A program made the position numbers and the translations under genes. From Prosthecobacter gellanilyticus (GTDB lineage Bacteria > Verrucomicrobiota > Verrucomicrobiia > Verrucomicrobiales > Verrucomicrobiaceae), in assembly GCF_007992435.1 (NCBI RefSeq), contig NZ_BKAG01000029.1, positions 25,077-89,076 on the forward strand: a stretch of DNA of 64,000 nt, written 5' to 3'. Positions 1-8,595 of the stretch are shown here, in pieces. The notes under the pieces were generated by a model, which saw nothing but the letters and a program-made list of their open reading frames with translations, was not told the origin of the DNA and made no database searches. Every line of letters begins with the position of its first letter. The first letter of the stretch is position 1.

Positions 1-1761
1 ATTAGGCTTCGGTATGATCGCAGTGCTGGCTGCGGTCAGCGTGAGTGGCTGGTTCAGAAAGGGTTTCATGTCCAGATTGGCCTCAAAGCGGGCGTTTAGA
101 TTTCCGACGGGTGTGTCAGTGAGCAAAAGTTGTCCGGGGCGAAGAGCCCGTCTCTTGTAAAAGTAAGCGGTGGAAATTGCTTTGAAGCCCTCCGGGAACA
201 CTCGCGATTGAGGATTGGGCAAGCGGAACCAGACAAAGGCGGAATATCCCGATGGCGTGCCCAAGCCAAGGAGGGTACTCATGCTTGCAGAAGCGTGGTA
301 GAAGCATGGCAGGCCGAAGGCTGGACTATACTTATGACCGGGCTTAACAAGCTCGGTTCCTATCGTGAAGCCAGTGCCATCAGGGAGCGTGCCGAAAAAG
401 TTGGCAGAGTGGGTGTTGGCCGAGATATGCTTTGTCCCGAAGCCCTGCCCCTTGTCGGGCGAGCCACCGCTTTGAAAGTCGAAAAAGCCCGAATGATCTC
501 CCACATGCAGTTTCTGTTCCGCACGTGAGAGGGATTTGACCGGCCAGAGCACGCCGCCAGATGTTGGCACGGCTCCTCCCTCATCGGTGATCGTTGCGCG
601 GATAAATCCGTCCTCATCCTTGCTCAGGCTGAGCGATGCACCTGTCACGAGGCCGGGAATTTGAACGGGTGCTACGATGCCATCTTCGTCAGGACGGAAA
701 GTGCCGCTGAAGCGGAGGGTACCCTTTTTGCTGCGCAGCTGTCCGCTGTATCTGCCCGAGGCCAAAACTTGGACCTTCAGGTAGCCACAGGGGAAATCGG
801 ACTCCTGATAGATGAAGTCGCCAGGACCGGTCGCAAACAAGCCAGAGTAGGTTCCTGGCTCCGGATAGGGGCCGCCGGGTTGATCTTCGGCGAACTGAAT
901 GACGGTGGTCTTTGAGCTGCTTCCCAGCGCATTTTGAGCTGTCCATGTGACTTGATATGTCCCCGGCCTGAAATCGTCGACCATCCAGAATCCTTGCTCA
1001 TCCAGAGACGTGCCTGGAGGCAGGCCGGTGGCCCGAAATGTGACCGGTGGATCGCTCCTGCCTGCCGCGACGACGACTCCTCCGTAGCCTGTGGAGGGCG
1101 TATACATGCCTGAAGGCGCGGACACTATTTCTGGAGGGAGGTGGTCCTCAAGGTCGTAGTGGGCGATTTCAATGCTGGCACTCCCCACGGTTAATGTTGC
1201 CGTCAGCGGGGGGAACGGATTCATGCCAGAGGGCACTAAATAGGCCGAATCGAAAAACCAGGCCGGCGACAGCAGAACGAGTGTCCGATGGAATCTGCCA
1301 GCGTATAAGGCGGGGTCATCATACACACTCCATGAAACAGATCCCTTTCCCCAAAAACGTGTCGGCAGTTCCAGTGGGGCTGAAGAGCGCAGTGGGATGA
1401 CTTTGTTGATCCGCTCATACACGGTGACCTGGAAGTCGCGCGTGAAGACAACGCCGCTTTGATTGACCACCTTCAGTTGATAAGTGCCGGCATCGGCGGG
1501 TCTGGCGCTGGCAACAGAGAGGGACGCTGCTTTTTGCGCTGCTAATGCCCGTCCGTTCAAGCTCCATCGGAAGGTGGTGACGTCTGCGCTGATGCTGGGT
1601 GACAATGAAAAGCCTAAACCTGCCTCGACAGCCACAGGAGCGAGATCAGAGATAGGATGGGTGACATCCGGGGCAGCCGCCAGCAAGGTGCGGATGCACG
1701 CGATCAGGCAAAGGCTGTGGAGGATGACGGCAAGCGCTCTCTGGCGGAAAGAAGATGTCAT
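1..1761 (-). CDS. Secreted Ig-domain protein, C-terminus beyond left edge
   Basis: The frame is open for 587 codons from an ATG at 1761 to the window edge, so the C-terminus is missing. An in-frame stop lies just upstream at 1798-1800. Residues 1-28 look like a signal peptide: a basic start, a hydrophobic stretch, then LLAAAPD. An Ig-like domain follows at about 33-118, with a central Trp and a DAGTYQLKV strand typical of Ig folds. A second Ig-like segment lies near 215-275 (GLPPGTSLDE...GTYQVTWTAQN). From about residue 300 there is a module beginning GTYSGLF and continuing with a GRYSGQL strand, a type seen in large secreted proteins of Verrucomicrobiota. No catalytic motif is visible. It is probably an exported or surface protein; its function is unknown. 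Confidence 0.8.
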   Translation of the reverse strand, partial: MTSSFRQRALAVILHSLCLIACIRTLLAAAPDVTHPISDLAPVAVEAGLGFSLSPSISADVTTFRWSLNGRALAAQKAASLSVASARPADAGTYQLKVVNQSGVVFTRDFQVTVYERINKVIPLRSSAPLELPTRFWGKGSVSWSVYDDPALYAGRFHRTLVLLSPAWFFDSAYLVPSGMNPFPPLTATLTVGSASIEIAHYDLEDHLPPEIVSAPSGMYTPSTGYGGVVVAAGRSDPPVTFRATGLPPGTSLDEQGFWMVDDFRPGTYQVTWTAQNALGSSSKTTVIQFAEDQPGGPYPEPGTYSGLFATGPGDFIYQESDFPCGYLKVQVLASGRYSGQLRSKKGTLRFSGTFRPDEDGIVAPVQIPGLVTGASLSLSKDEDGFIRATITDEGGAVPTSGGVLWPVKSLSRAEQKLHVGDHSGFFDFQSGGSPDKGQGFGTKHISANTHSANFFGTLPDGTGFTIGTELVKPGHKYSPAFGLPCFYHASASMSTLLGLGTPSGYSAFVWFRLPNPQSRVFPEGFKAISTAYFYKRRALRPGQLLLTDTPVGNLNARFEANLDMKPFLNQPLTLTAASTAIIPKPN

Positions 1762-2076
1762 GAGGGGAGGAGTGACTGCCCTTGTCCAGGGCGCCCGTCA
1801 ATGGGTTGCTTGTTCCCGACATGAGATCGCCGTAGGCAAGTCACACCGGTCCTTGACCGCACGGCATTCCTGCCACTATTATTGGTCTCCATGACCGCGC
1901 CCGCCAAGGCTCTGCTCCTCCTTCTTTCCCTGCGACTCACGCAAGGGTAGGCGGCCCGCGTTTCCTCGTCATGCCCTTGCTGTCACGTCACAGCATTCCT
2001 CCACCAAGGATCAGGAAAAGAATCTCTTCCTGGAATCCTGTCATCTTGTTAATCCTGTCTAAAGAATCTCCGAATC
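1762..2076. other. Divergent spacer between Ig protein and leuA
   Basis: No gene is visible. This 315 bp spacer should carry the promoters of both flanking genes, but I see no convincing -35/-10 pair. Its last 70 bases hold an AATCCTGT-type repeat, listed separately. Confidence 0.6.
2008..2070. repeat. AATCCTGT-type intergenic repeat
   Basis: The stretch holds GGAATCCTGTC, TTAATCCTGTC and, upstream, the partly complementary GGATCAGGAA. The ATCCTGTC unit occurs twice about 15 bases apart. It ends just before the leuA start codon, so it lies in the leuA leader or promoter. Confidence 0.5.
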
Positions 2077-3741
2077 ATGTTAACGTCCCCTGCCACCAAG
2101 TACCAGCGCTTTGACCCCGTCAAACTGCCGAACCGCCGCTGGCCCTCCCAAACCATCGAGAAAGCACCTATCTGGTGCTCAGTCGATCTGCGCGATGGCA
2201 ACCAGGCCCTCGCCGTGCCGATGAATGTGTCCCAGAAGCTCGACATGTTTGATGCGCTGGTGAAGTGCGGCTTCAAAGAGATCGAAGTCGGTTTCCCCTC
2301 CGCCTCAAACACCGAGTTCAGCTTCAACCGCCGCCTCATCGAGGAAAAGCGCATCCCGGATGACGTCACCATCCAGGTGCTGGTGCAGGCCCGTGAGGAC
2401 TTGATTGAAAAGACCGTGCAGAGCCTGATCGGCGCCAAGCAGGTGGTCATCCACATGTACAACTCCACCTCGCCGGCGCAGCGCAAGTATGTGTTCGGCA
2501 AGTCCAAGGAGGAAATCATCGCCGTGGCCAAGAATGGCGCGAAACTGATTAAGGACCGCCTGCATCGCCTGACGGAAAGCGGCACCAAAGTGACCCTGCA
2601 ATACTCCCCCGAAAGCTTCAGTGCCACCGAGGTCGAGTTTGCCAAGGAGATCAGCGAGGCCGTGATGGAAGTCTGGCAGCCCACGCCGGAGAACAAGATG
2701 ATCCTGAACCTGCCGGACACCGTGGAGGTCTGCATGCCGAACGTCTATGCCGACCAGATTGAGTGGATCTGCACGAACATCAAAAATCGCGAAAGCCTCA
2801 TCATCAGCCTGCACACGCACAATGACCGTGGCACCGGCACCGCTGCCACAGAGCTCGGCTTGCTGGCAGGCGCGGATCGCGTGGAAGGCACACTGTTTGG
2901 CAATGGCGAGCGCACGGGTAATCTGGACATCGTCCAGGTGGCCATGAACCTCTACATGCACGGCACCGATCCGAAGCTGGACTTCAGCAACATGAACGGC
3001 CTGATCGAGATGTATGAGCGCACCACTGGCATGACCGTGCCACCGCGCCATCCTTACTCCGGCGAGCTGGTCTTCACCGCCTTCAGCGGCAGCCATCAGG
3101 ATGCCATCAAGAAAGGCCTGAATGGTTACGATGATCACAAGACCATCTGGGACGTGCCCTATCTCACCATCGATCCGCATGACATCGGCCGCGAGTATCA
3201 CGAGGTCATCCGCGTGAACAGCCAGAGCGGCAAGGGCGGCGTCGCCTACCTGCTGGAGAGCGAGTTCGGCATCGAACTGCCGAAGGACATGCAGCGTGAG
3301 TTTGGCCCCATCGCCAACGACATTGTGGACTCTCTGGGTCGTGAAGTCAGCGGTGCGGAGTTGAAGCAGATGTTCTGGAAAGAATACATCGAGCGCGAAA
3401 CACCCTTCTCCCTGCATCACTTCCACGCCGATGGCGTGGACGGCGTCTTCACCTGCCGCTGCAGCATGGTCAAAGACGACCGCGAGATCGGCATCACTGG
3501 CGAAGGCAACGGCCCCATCGCCGCCTTTGTGGATGCCCTCATCAAAGATGCTGGCGCACCGAAGTTCGAGGTCGTCTCCTACCGCGAGCAAAGCCTCAGC
3601 AGCGGCACCGGTGCCAGCGCCCTGGCCTACATCCAGATCAAAACCGGCAACGGTAAGCTGGTCTGGGGAGCCGGTGTCGACACCAACATCGAGCTCGCCT
3701 CCATCAAGGCAGTCGTCAGCGCGGTGAACCGCACAAAGTAG
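2077..3741 (+). CDS. leuA: 2-isopropylmalate synthase
   Basis: First committed step of leucine synthesis: acetyl-CoA plus 2-oxoisovalerate gives 2-isopropylmalate in the cytoplasm. The 554-residue protein matches the longer LeuA type found in actinobacteria and elsewhere, with the N-terminal LPNRRWPSQTI and APIWCSVDLRDGNQAL segments. DLRDGNQ at 37-43 carries a metal-binding Asp; H246 and H248 in the HTHND motif are the other metal ligands. The C-terminal part, from about 420 on, is the dimerised regulatory domain that binds leucine, ending in a GTGASALAYIQIK stretch. No Shine-Dalgarno is seen. No other leu gene is next to it. The TAG stop codon at 3739-3741 lies inside the tip of a paired-hairpin repeat, so the last codons may derive from that element. 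Confidence 0.95.
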   Translation: MLTSPATKYQRFDPVKLPNRRWPSQTIEKAPIWCSVDLRDGNQALAVPMNVSQKLDMFDALVKCGFKEIEVGFPSASNTEFSFNRRLIEEKRIPDDVTIQVLVQAREDLIEKTVQSLIGAKQVVIHMYNSTSPAQRKYVFGKSKEEIIAVAKNGAKLIKDRLHRLTESGTKVTLQYSPESFSATEVEFAKEISEAVMEVWQPTPENKMILNLPDTVEVCMPNVYADQIEWICTNIKNRESLIISLHTHNDRGTGTAATELGLLAGADRVEGTLFGNGERTGNLDIVQVAMNLYMHGTDPKLDFSNMNGLIEMYERTTGMTVPPRHPYSGELVFTAFSGSHQDAIKKGLNGYDDHKTIWDVPYLTIDPHDIGREYHEVIRVNSQSGKGGVAYLLESEFGIELPKDMQREFGPIANDIVDSLGREVSGAELKQMFWKEYIERETPFSLHHFHADGVDGVFTCRCSMVKDDREIGITGEGNGPIAAFVDALIKDAGAPKFEVVSYREQSLSSGTGASALAYIQIKTGNGKLVWGAGVDTNIELASIKAVVSAVNRTK

Positions 3742-3844
3742 TCATGCGCTTTAGCGCGTGAACACCCGTCATACCGTGAGATGAGGTTCTGGGAAAAGAA
3801 TCACGTCTCACGGCGGGTGCGGGCTGAAGCCCAGCACTACTTTG
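3735..3844. repeat. Paired-hairpin repeat, copy A
   Basis: One end reads AAAGTAGTCATGCGC, followed by TTTAGCGCGTGA, which folds on itself. The other end reads GTGCGGGCTGAAGCCCAGCAC and then TACTTT, a second hairpin with a mirrored AAAGTA tip. The core differs from the other copies and has its own 8-bp inverted repeat, CCGTGAGA/TCTCACGG. The left tip overlaps the leuA stop codon. Confidence 0.85.
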
Positions 3845-3875
3845 CCGTGAACCGGCCTTGGTTATCGTTCTTACC

Positions 3876-3966
3876 CTCTTGCGTTATTCTTTTCTCTCGC
3901 GGTGTACCTCTTTGAGCCTGCGCAGGCCCAAACTTTGCACCGCAAGAGGAAGGAGGAACGCAAGAG
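3876..3966. repeat. CTTGCGTT-type inverted repeat
   Basis: Two 29-base arms, 3876-3904 and 3938-3966, are inverted copies matching at 24 of 29 positions, beginning CTCTTGCGTT and ending with its complement AACGCAAGAG. It fills the spacer between leuA and the oxidoreductase gene together with repeat copy A. Nothing else is recognisable in the remaining 98 bases before the start codon. Confidence 0.7.
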
Positions 3967-4064
3967 ATGGGACGCTTTTCTGGTAAACGCTCTTCTAGAA
4001 GGAGGGCGGAGGCGGGATACTTTCCCTTTGCCACCGGCCCTGCCGTGTCTAAACAAGGCAGGAC

Positions 4065-5024
4065 ATGTCTACCCCTAAATCACCCTTCCGCATCGGCGTG
4101 GCCGGTGTTGGTGCCATTGGCAAGAACCACGCCCGCATCATGGCGGAGATCGCGGCGAAGAGTGATGGCGCGGTGGTCTTTGGAGCCGTCTATGACGCAG
4201 ACCCGGGCCGCGCGGCGGAGTTTGCGGCGCAATACGGCACCTATGCGGCGAGTGATCTGGCAGATTTTGCCTCCCGTGTGGATGCGGCCACTATCGCTGT
4301 GCCGACTATCTATCATCGTCCTACGGCCGAACCATTGATGCAGCGCGGTATTCATGTGCTGGTGGAGAAACCCATTTCGGAGAGCTACTCGGAAGCGCAG
4401 GCCATGATTGCCTTGGCGCAAGAGAAAAATGTCATCCTTCAGGTGGGGCATATCGAGCGCTTCAATCCCGTGCTGCGTCAGCTTGAGGAGCGCATGAACC
4501 AGCCTCGCTTCATTGAGGCTCATCGTCTTTCCCCCTTCCCGAACCGCAGCATGGACATCGGGGTCGTCCTGGATGTGATGATCCATGACATCGAGATCGT
4601 GCTGCACCTGGTGAAGTCACCGCTCGTGCAGATCGATGCCGTGGGCATCAACGTGCTGACCAAGCGCGAGGACATTGCGAATGCGCGCCTGAAGTTCGCC
4701 AACGGCTGCATCGCCAACATCACTGCCAGCCGCATCAGTCCGGAGAAGATGCGCAAGATCCGCGTGTTCCAGCAGGACAGTTATCTCAGTCTCGACTACC
4801 AGGAGCAGAGCGGATGGATCTACCGCAAAGACGGCATGCAGATCATCCGCGAAGCCGTGGAAGTGGAAAAAGACGAGCCGCTGAAGCTCGAGATCGCCGC
4901 CTTCGTCGAATGCGCCCGCCTGGGCAAAGGCCCCGTCGTCAGCGGTCAGGAAGGTGCAGAGGCCGTACGCATCGCGTTGGAGATCACCGACCAGATCGAA
5001 AAGAACGCGGCCCTGGCGGGATAA
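4065..5024 (+). CDS. Gfo/Idh/MocA-family sugar-nucleotide oxidoreductase
   Basis: An NAD(P)-dependent dehydrogenase of 319 residues. The nucleotide-binding loop GVAGVGAIG is at 11-19, the EKP motif at 101-103, and a catalytic-type DVMIHD with D170, H174 and D175. The VGHIERFNP motif at 127-135 is characteristic of the branch that includes GnnA, which oxidises the 3-position of UDP-GlcNAc for 3-amino lipid A. That assignment is an inference; no GnnB aminotransferase or lpx gene is next to it, so another sugar substrate remains possible. A short AGGA lies only two bases from the ATG, too close for an ordinary Shine-Dalgarno. It converges on ribF across a 184-bp palindromic spacer. Confidence 0.85.
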   Translation: MSTPKSPFRIGVAGVGAIGKNHARIMAEIAAKSDGAVVFGAVYDADPGRAAEFAAQYGTYAASDLADFASRVDAATIAVPTIYHRPTAEPLMQRGIHVLVEKPISESYSEAQAMIALAQEKNVILQVGHIERFNPVLRQLEERMNQPRFIEAHRLSPFPNRSMDIGVVLDVMIHDIEIVLHLVKSPLVQIDAVGINVLTKREDIANARLKFANGCIANITASRISPEKMRKIRVFQQDSYLSLDYQEQSGWIYRKDGMQIIREAVEVEKDEPLKLEIAAFVECARLGKGPVVSGQEGAEAVRIALEITDQIEKNAALAG

Positions 5025-5034
5025 GGCTTCCGCA

Positions 5035-5205
5035 GTCGCGATAGCGTCCCGGAGTGCGGTGGCAGAGATGCACGGGCCGCCGTGCATCGTCGACACCGCT
5101 CTCGTGCGCACTTGGCGCTGCCTAACAACGAAGACGTTCGCTGCGCACACAGCGGTGTCGCGCTTGAGCGCTTCCCACCGCATTCCACGACGCTGCCGCG
5201 CCTTC
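5035..5205. repeat. Nested palindromic repeat between convergent genes
   Basis: Three nested or adjacent inverted repeats are visible. The outer arms are GGAGTGCGGTGG (5051-5062) and CCACCGCATTCC (5175-5186), 11 of 12 complementary. The inner arms are CGACACCGCT (5091-5100) and AGCGGTGTCG (5151-5160), perfect. A small perfect hairpin, GATGCACGG/CCGTGCATC with a four-base loop, is at 5067-5088. It occupies nearly the whole space between the oxidoreductase and ribF 3' ends and could act as a terminator, although no T-run follows. Confidence 0.7.
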
Positions 5206-5208
5206 GCA

Positions 5209-6129
5209 TCACATGCTCCGTGCCAGCGTCACATCCGCTTCGATCTGCTTTTTCAGCTCCTCGATGCTCCCAAACTTCTGTTCGGGGCGGATGAAGTCAC
5301 CGAGCTTCACTTCGAGGTTTTGGCCATACAGATCTCCGCTCCAGTCGAAGACATGCACTTCGAGCGATGGCGATGTTTCTCCCGTTTCCACCGTGGGTCT
5401 CACGCCGAGGTTGGCGATGCCGGAATACTCCTGCCCATTGATCTCAGTCTTCACGGCATAGACACCGAAAGGCGGCAGTAGATCCACCTCAGGTGCCACA
5501 TTCGCAGTTGGGAAGCCCAGCTGGTTCGCGAGCTGACGGCCGCGCACGACTTCTCCATACAGCGCATAGTCTCGGCCTAACAAACGACCCGCTTTAACGA
5601 GGTCACCGCTGGACACCGCGTCACGGATCAAGGTGCTGCTGACCACCACACCATCCACGCGGATCGGAGGGACTCCATAGACGGCGAAGTCCTCACGCTC
5701 GCCATGCTCCATGAGCAGGTGAATGTTGCCGCTGCGGCCTTTGCCAAACGTCCAGCCATACCCCACGGAAATGCAGCCCAGTGGACGGCAGTCGCGCACA
5801 AGGGTATCGATAAACAGGGAAGCTGGCGTGGCGGCCGTGGCTTCATCAAAGGGGCAAAGTAAGGTGGTGGAGATGCCCATGCGTTCCAGCAGCACCTGCC
5901 GGTAGGCCGCGCCGCAAAGTCGCCTCGGCTCGGAGCCCGGACGCAGCACGGACAGCGGATGCGGATCAAAGCTCATGACCACGGCCGTGCCGTGATGTTG
6001 CGCGGCATGCTCCTGCGCAGCGCGGATGACCTCCTGATGCCCCACGTGCAGCCCGTCAAATACGCCGATGGCGAGTGCCACGGGGCCTGGAACGGAAGCG
6101 AGTTGGTCGAGCGAACGGAGGACTGTCAT
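5209..6129 (-). CDS. ribF: Bifunctional riboflavin kinase / FAD synthetase
   Basis: Makes FMN and then FAD from riboflavin. The 306-residue length is normal. The N-terminal nucleotidyltransferase has GVFDGLHVGH at 22-31, which binds ATP, and SFDPHPLSVL. The C-terminal riboflavin kinase domain, from about residue 185, holds the LGFPTANV substrate loop and a GVYAVK strand. The ATG at 6129 has no Shine-Dalgarno. The gene stands alone, between the nested palindrome at its 3' side and paired-hairpin repeat copy B upstream. In many bacteria ribF neighbours truB or ileS; neither is here. Confidence 0.95.
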   Translation of the reverse strand: MTVLRSLDQLASVPGPVALAIGVFDGLHVGHQEVIRAAQEHAAQHHGTAVVMSFDPHPLSVLRPGSEPRRLCGAAYRQVLLERMGISTTLLCPFDEATAATPASLFIDTLVRDCRPLGCISVGYGWTFGKGRSGNIHLLMEHGEREDFAVYGVPPIRVDGVVVSSTLIRDAVSSGDLVKAGRLLGRDYALYGEVVRGRQLANQLGFPTANVAPEVDLLPPFGVYAVKTEINGQEYSGIANLGVRPTVETGETSPSLEVHVFDWSGDLYGQNLEVKLGDFIRPEQKFGSIEELKKQIEADVTLARSM

Positions 6130-6179
6130 GCTGACGGGGATTTACCCGTGCATCACACGACGTGCAACGCACGGCTGAC

Positions 6180-6300
6180 CAAAGTACTCATGCGCTTCAG
6201 CGCGTGAGAGCACGTCACGGGGCAAGATGGAGCATTTCGGAAAGGCCGAATCGCACGGAAGATCAAGGTGGGTGCGGGCTAAAGCCCTGCACTACTTTGC
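6180..6300. repeat. Paired-hairpin repeat, copy B
   Basis: The left hairpin is CTCATGCGCTTCAGCGCGTGAG, preceded by AAAGTA. The right hairpin is GTGCGGGCTAAAGCCCTGCAC, followed by TACTTT. The tips are inverted with respect to each other. The core shows no resemblance to the cores of the other copies. The right tip ends 4 bases from the stop codon of the AraC gene. Confidence 0.85.
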
Positions 6301-6303
6301 CAA

Positions 6304-7170
6304 TCACCGCCCGCCACCCAGCACCCGCATTTGCGCACGGTACTCACGCGGCGTGCTGCCCACCACTTCACGGAAGCGGCGGTTGAAGTTCGCGAGGTTC
6401 CGGTAACCGCAATCCAGCGCGATGTCGGTGATGTTCTGCTGATCTTCTGCGATCATTCGGCAGGCACGGCCGATGCGCACTTCGTTGATGTATTCGGGCA
6501 CGGTCTTGCCGGTGCGGGAACGGAAGAATCGGCTGAAGGCGCCTTCGCTGAGATGCGCGAGCTTGGCGAGCTGCTTGCGGTCGATGTCCTCGGTGAGGTT
6601 TTGATGAATATGATCCACCACGCGCTGCATGCGGTCCTGGTCACCGGAATGCAGAGCAGGTTCATAGCTGGCACTGGCGAGCGTGTTGAGATCCTTGGAA
6701 CGGGCGAGCGTATCGAGGATGCCGAGCATCTCAACGACACGAGTGAGGCCGGTGGCATCGGCCATGCGGCGCATGCGCGCCGTGATGTCGGCACGGGTGG
6801 CTCCCTTCACTTCAAGACCACGTGCCGAGCGGCGCAGCAGGCTCTTCACGTTTTCCATCTCTGGCAGGTTCATGAAGTCAGAGCCGAGGAAGGAATCCGT
6901 GAAGCGCACGATGATGGCATCCACTGAAGCACCGGCGACTTCGTCCTGGTGCCAGACGTGAGGCAGGTTGGATCCCAGCACCACGAGGTCACCATCACGC
7001 AGTGGCGAGATGTTGTCTCCGACGACGCGATGTCCGCGGCTGCGGATGGCGAGCGTGATCTGATACTCGGGGTGAAAGTGCCAGCGTGTGCCGTAGTCAG
7101 GGCCATGCACGACTTCGCAGTGGAACGACTCCCAGTCGCGGCGCGGGACTTTTTCAAAGACAGGCTTCAT
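6304..7170 (-). CDS. AraC-family transcriptional regulator with cupin sensor
   Basis: A 288-residue regulator. The N-terminal third is a cupin-like ligand domain (WHFHPEYQITLAI, then GDLVVLGSNLPHVW), typical of sugar-responsive AraC proteins. The C-terminal double helix-turn-helix covers about 190-285: KQLAKLAHLSEGAFSRFFR, and a second HTH beginning ITDIALDCGYRNLANFNRRF, ending in STPREYR. Repeat copies B and C flank the gene, so its target is not obvious from neighbours. An imperfect dyad, GCAAAATGCTCACTTTGC, lies about 50 bases upstream of the start and could be an autoregulatory site; this is weak evidence. Confidence 0.9.
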   Translation of the reverse strand: MKPVFEKVPRRDWESFHCEVVHGPDYGTRWHFHPEYQITLAIRSRGHRVVGDNISPLRDGDLVVLGSNLPHVWHQDEVAGASVDAIIVRFTDSFLGSDFMNLPEMENVKSLLRRSARGLEVKGATRADITARMRRMADATGLTRVVEMLGILDTLARSKDLNTLASASYEPALHSGDQDRMQRVVDHIHQNLTEDIDRKQLAKLAHLSEGAFSRFFRSRTGKTVPEYINEVRIGRACRMIAEDQQNITDIALDCGYRNLANFNRRFREVVGSTPREYRAQMRVLGGGR

Positions 7171-7275
7171 GGTGGTGGCGCTATTAACTGCGATCCAGCC
7201 TCCGAACTCAAAGCAAAATGCTCACTTTGCGCTCTTTAGATGGAATGAGGGCGGGATAGGGCAGGGCGGCAGCCC

Positions 7276-7400
7276 CAAAGTACTCATGCGCTTCAGCGCG
7301 TGAGAGCCCCGCAAGCCCAGGAATGGCCGAGTTCTTGGGGGAGTGTAGAAGTCGGTCTGTGGATCCTGGTGAGTGCGGGCTGAAGCCCTGCATTACTTTT
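7276..7400. repeat. Paired-hairpin repeat, copy C
   Basis: AAAGTACTCATGCGCTTCAG and GCGCGTGAG form the left hairpin; GTGCGGGCTGAAGCCCTGCA and TTACTTTT form the right end. The right tip contains the stop codon (7393-7395, read on the minus strand) of the AMP-binding gene: the last codons AAG TAA are element sequence. The core is unlike the others. Confidence 0.85.
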
Positions 7401-8595
7401 CTTGGGCCACCCAGCGCCGTGGAACCTCCCATGGAGCCAGGGCTGCGCAGGCCCGGGCCTTAAAATCGTGAGTCAGTTCTGACTTCGGCACCCCGATCGT
7501 GCATTCCACGTCTTGTACACGTTCAGGATCACGGCTTGGTGTGCCGCTGATGGTCACTGGAGAGATGCCTGTGGCCTCGCGGATCTTCGCGGCGATCTCA
7601 CCCGGGCTCAGCTTGCGGCTGGCCACATTGATGCCTGCCCCGACACAGCGATCCAGGACCAAACGGCCATCACTGACCTCGATCACATCCCAGGTCAGAT
7701 GCTCAGGTGTGGAAAAGACCTCGCCAGAAAGCTCTTCATCATAGCCCATGCCTACCGCATCACTGATCACTCGCAGGCGGCCTTCCATGTCTGTGTGCGC
7801 CTTGATGTCCGGCAGCAGATCGCCCAGATCCTGGGGGGAAGTGCGGAGATCCAGCGATCCGTCGTAGCTGATGGCGCCACATTCGCTGGTCCCATAGAGA
7901 TTGTGCAGCTTCAGGCCAAAGACTTCCTTCACGCGGCTTTCCAGCTCCAGTGAGAGCGATGAACCTGCGGAGACCGCCAGGGATACGTGGTTGAGCTCCA
8001 GCCCTGAGATAAGCCAGGCCTTCCACATGGCCGGCACGCCGGGCAGGAAGACCCGCTCATGCTGGGCCAGGGCCTCGATCATGCCCGTGGGGAAGGGGGT
8101 GGGCAGCCAATGGGTCGGCACGCCATGAAGCAGGGTCTGCAAAACGGTGGTCGTGAGCCCGAAGGAATGTGCCACGCTGAGAGGAGCCAGCGCCACATCG
8201 TGATCACCCAGGCCCAGCGCTGCATGCAGGCGGTGCACGTCAGCGGCGATCTGGTCAAAGCTGAAGAATTGGCAGCGCCGCACCCCTGAGCTTCCCACGG
8301 TCTGCTTGATGAGGGCGGCTTTCTCCTCTGGCACGGAGTGCGGCACCCGGCGCTGGCGGTCCTTTTCCACCACCTGCACGGGCTTGTCGGTCAGGAAGCC
8401 CGCCAGCAGGGCCAGCATCACGTCCAGGCCATCTCCCTGGGCCAGGTGGTATTCGCCGAGCTTGGGGCAGAGCAGGGGAGGCTGAGCACGCGCCCGGTCC
8501 TCCAGCTCGCGAAAGGTGAGCGCGCCCTCAGGATGCCAGAGGGCGGTTTCACCGCCTTTCTGGCTCAGGATTTGTTTCCAGCGTTCACCAAACAT
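7393..8595 (-). CDS. Short AMP-binding (ANL superfamily) acyl-activating enzyme
   Basis: About 400 residues, against the usual 500 or more for acyl-CoA synthetases. The phosphate-binding loop is altered: VGSSGVRR stands where a (T/S)SGTTGxPK-type motif is expected. The YGTSECGAISYD segment matches the conserved YGxTE motif. The C-terminal lid is recognisable (DRCVGAGINVASRKLSPGEI) but ends early at EVPRRWVAQEK with no clear catalytic Lys motif. I chose the ATG at 8595 because homology begins there (MFGERWKQIL); the frame continues upstream without recognisable content. It is divergent from the ketosynthase gene 128 bases away, so it may activate an acyl starter for that enzyme; this is inference. 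The stop codon lies inside repeat copy C. Confidence 0.75.
   Translation of the reverse strand: MFGERWKQILSQKGGETALWHPEGALTFRELEDRARAQPPLLCPKLGEYHLAQGDGLDVMLALLAGFLTDKPVQVVEKDRQRRVPHSVPEEKAALIKQTVGSSGVRRCQFFSFDQIAADVHRLHAALGLGDHDVALAPLSVAHSFGLTTTVLQTLLHGVPTHWLPTPFPTGMIEALAQHERVFLPGVPAMWKAWLISGLELNHVSLAVSAGSSLSLELESRVKEVFGLKLHNLYGTSECGAISYDGSLDLRTSPQDLGDLLPDIKAHTDMEGRLRVISDAVGMGYDEELSGEVFSTPEHLTWDVIEVSDGRLVLDRCVGAGINVASRKLSPGEIAAKIREATGISPVTISGTPSRDPERVQDVECTIGVPKSELTHDFKARACAALAPWEVPRRWVAQEK

Noticed and set aside
2305..3591. A 428-codon open frame antisense to leuA
   Set aside because: It mirrors a strongly conserved LeuA frame; its composition (Ala, Asp, His, Leu) is that of a GC-rich shadow and no motif is recognisable.
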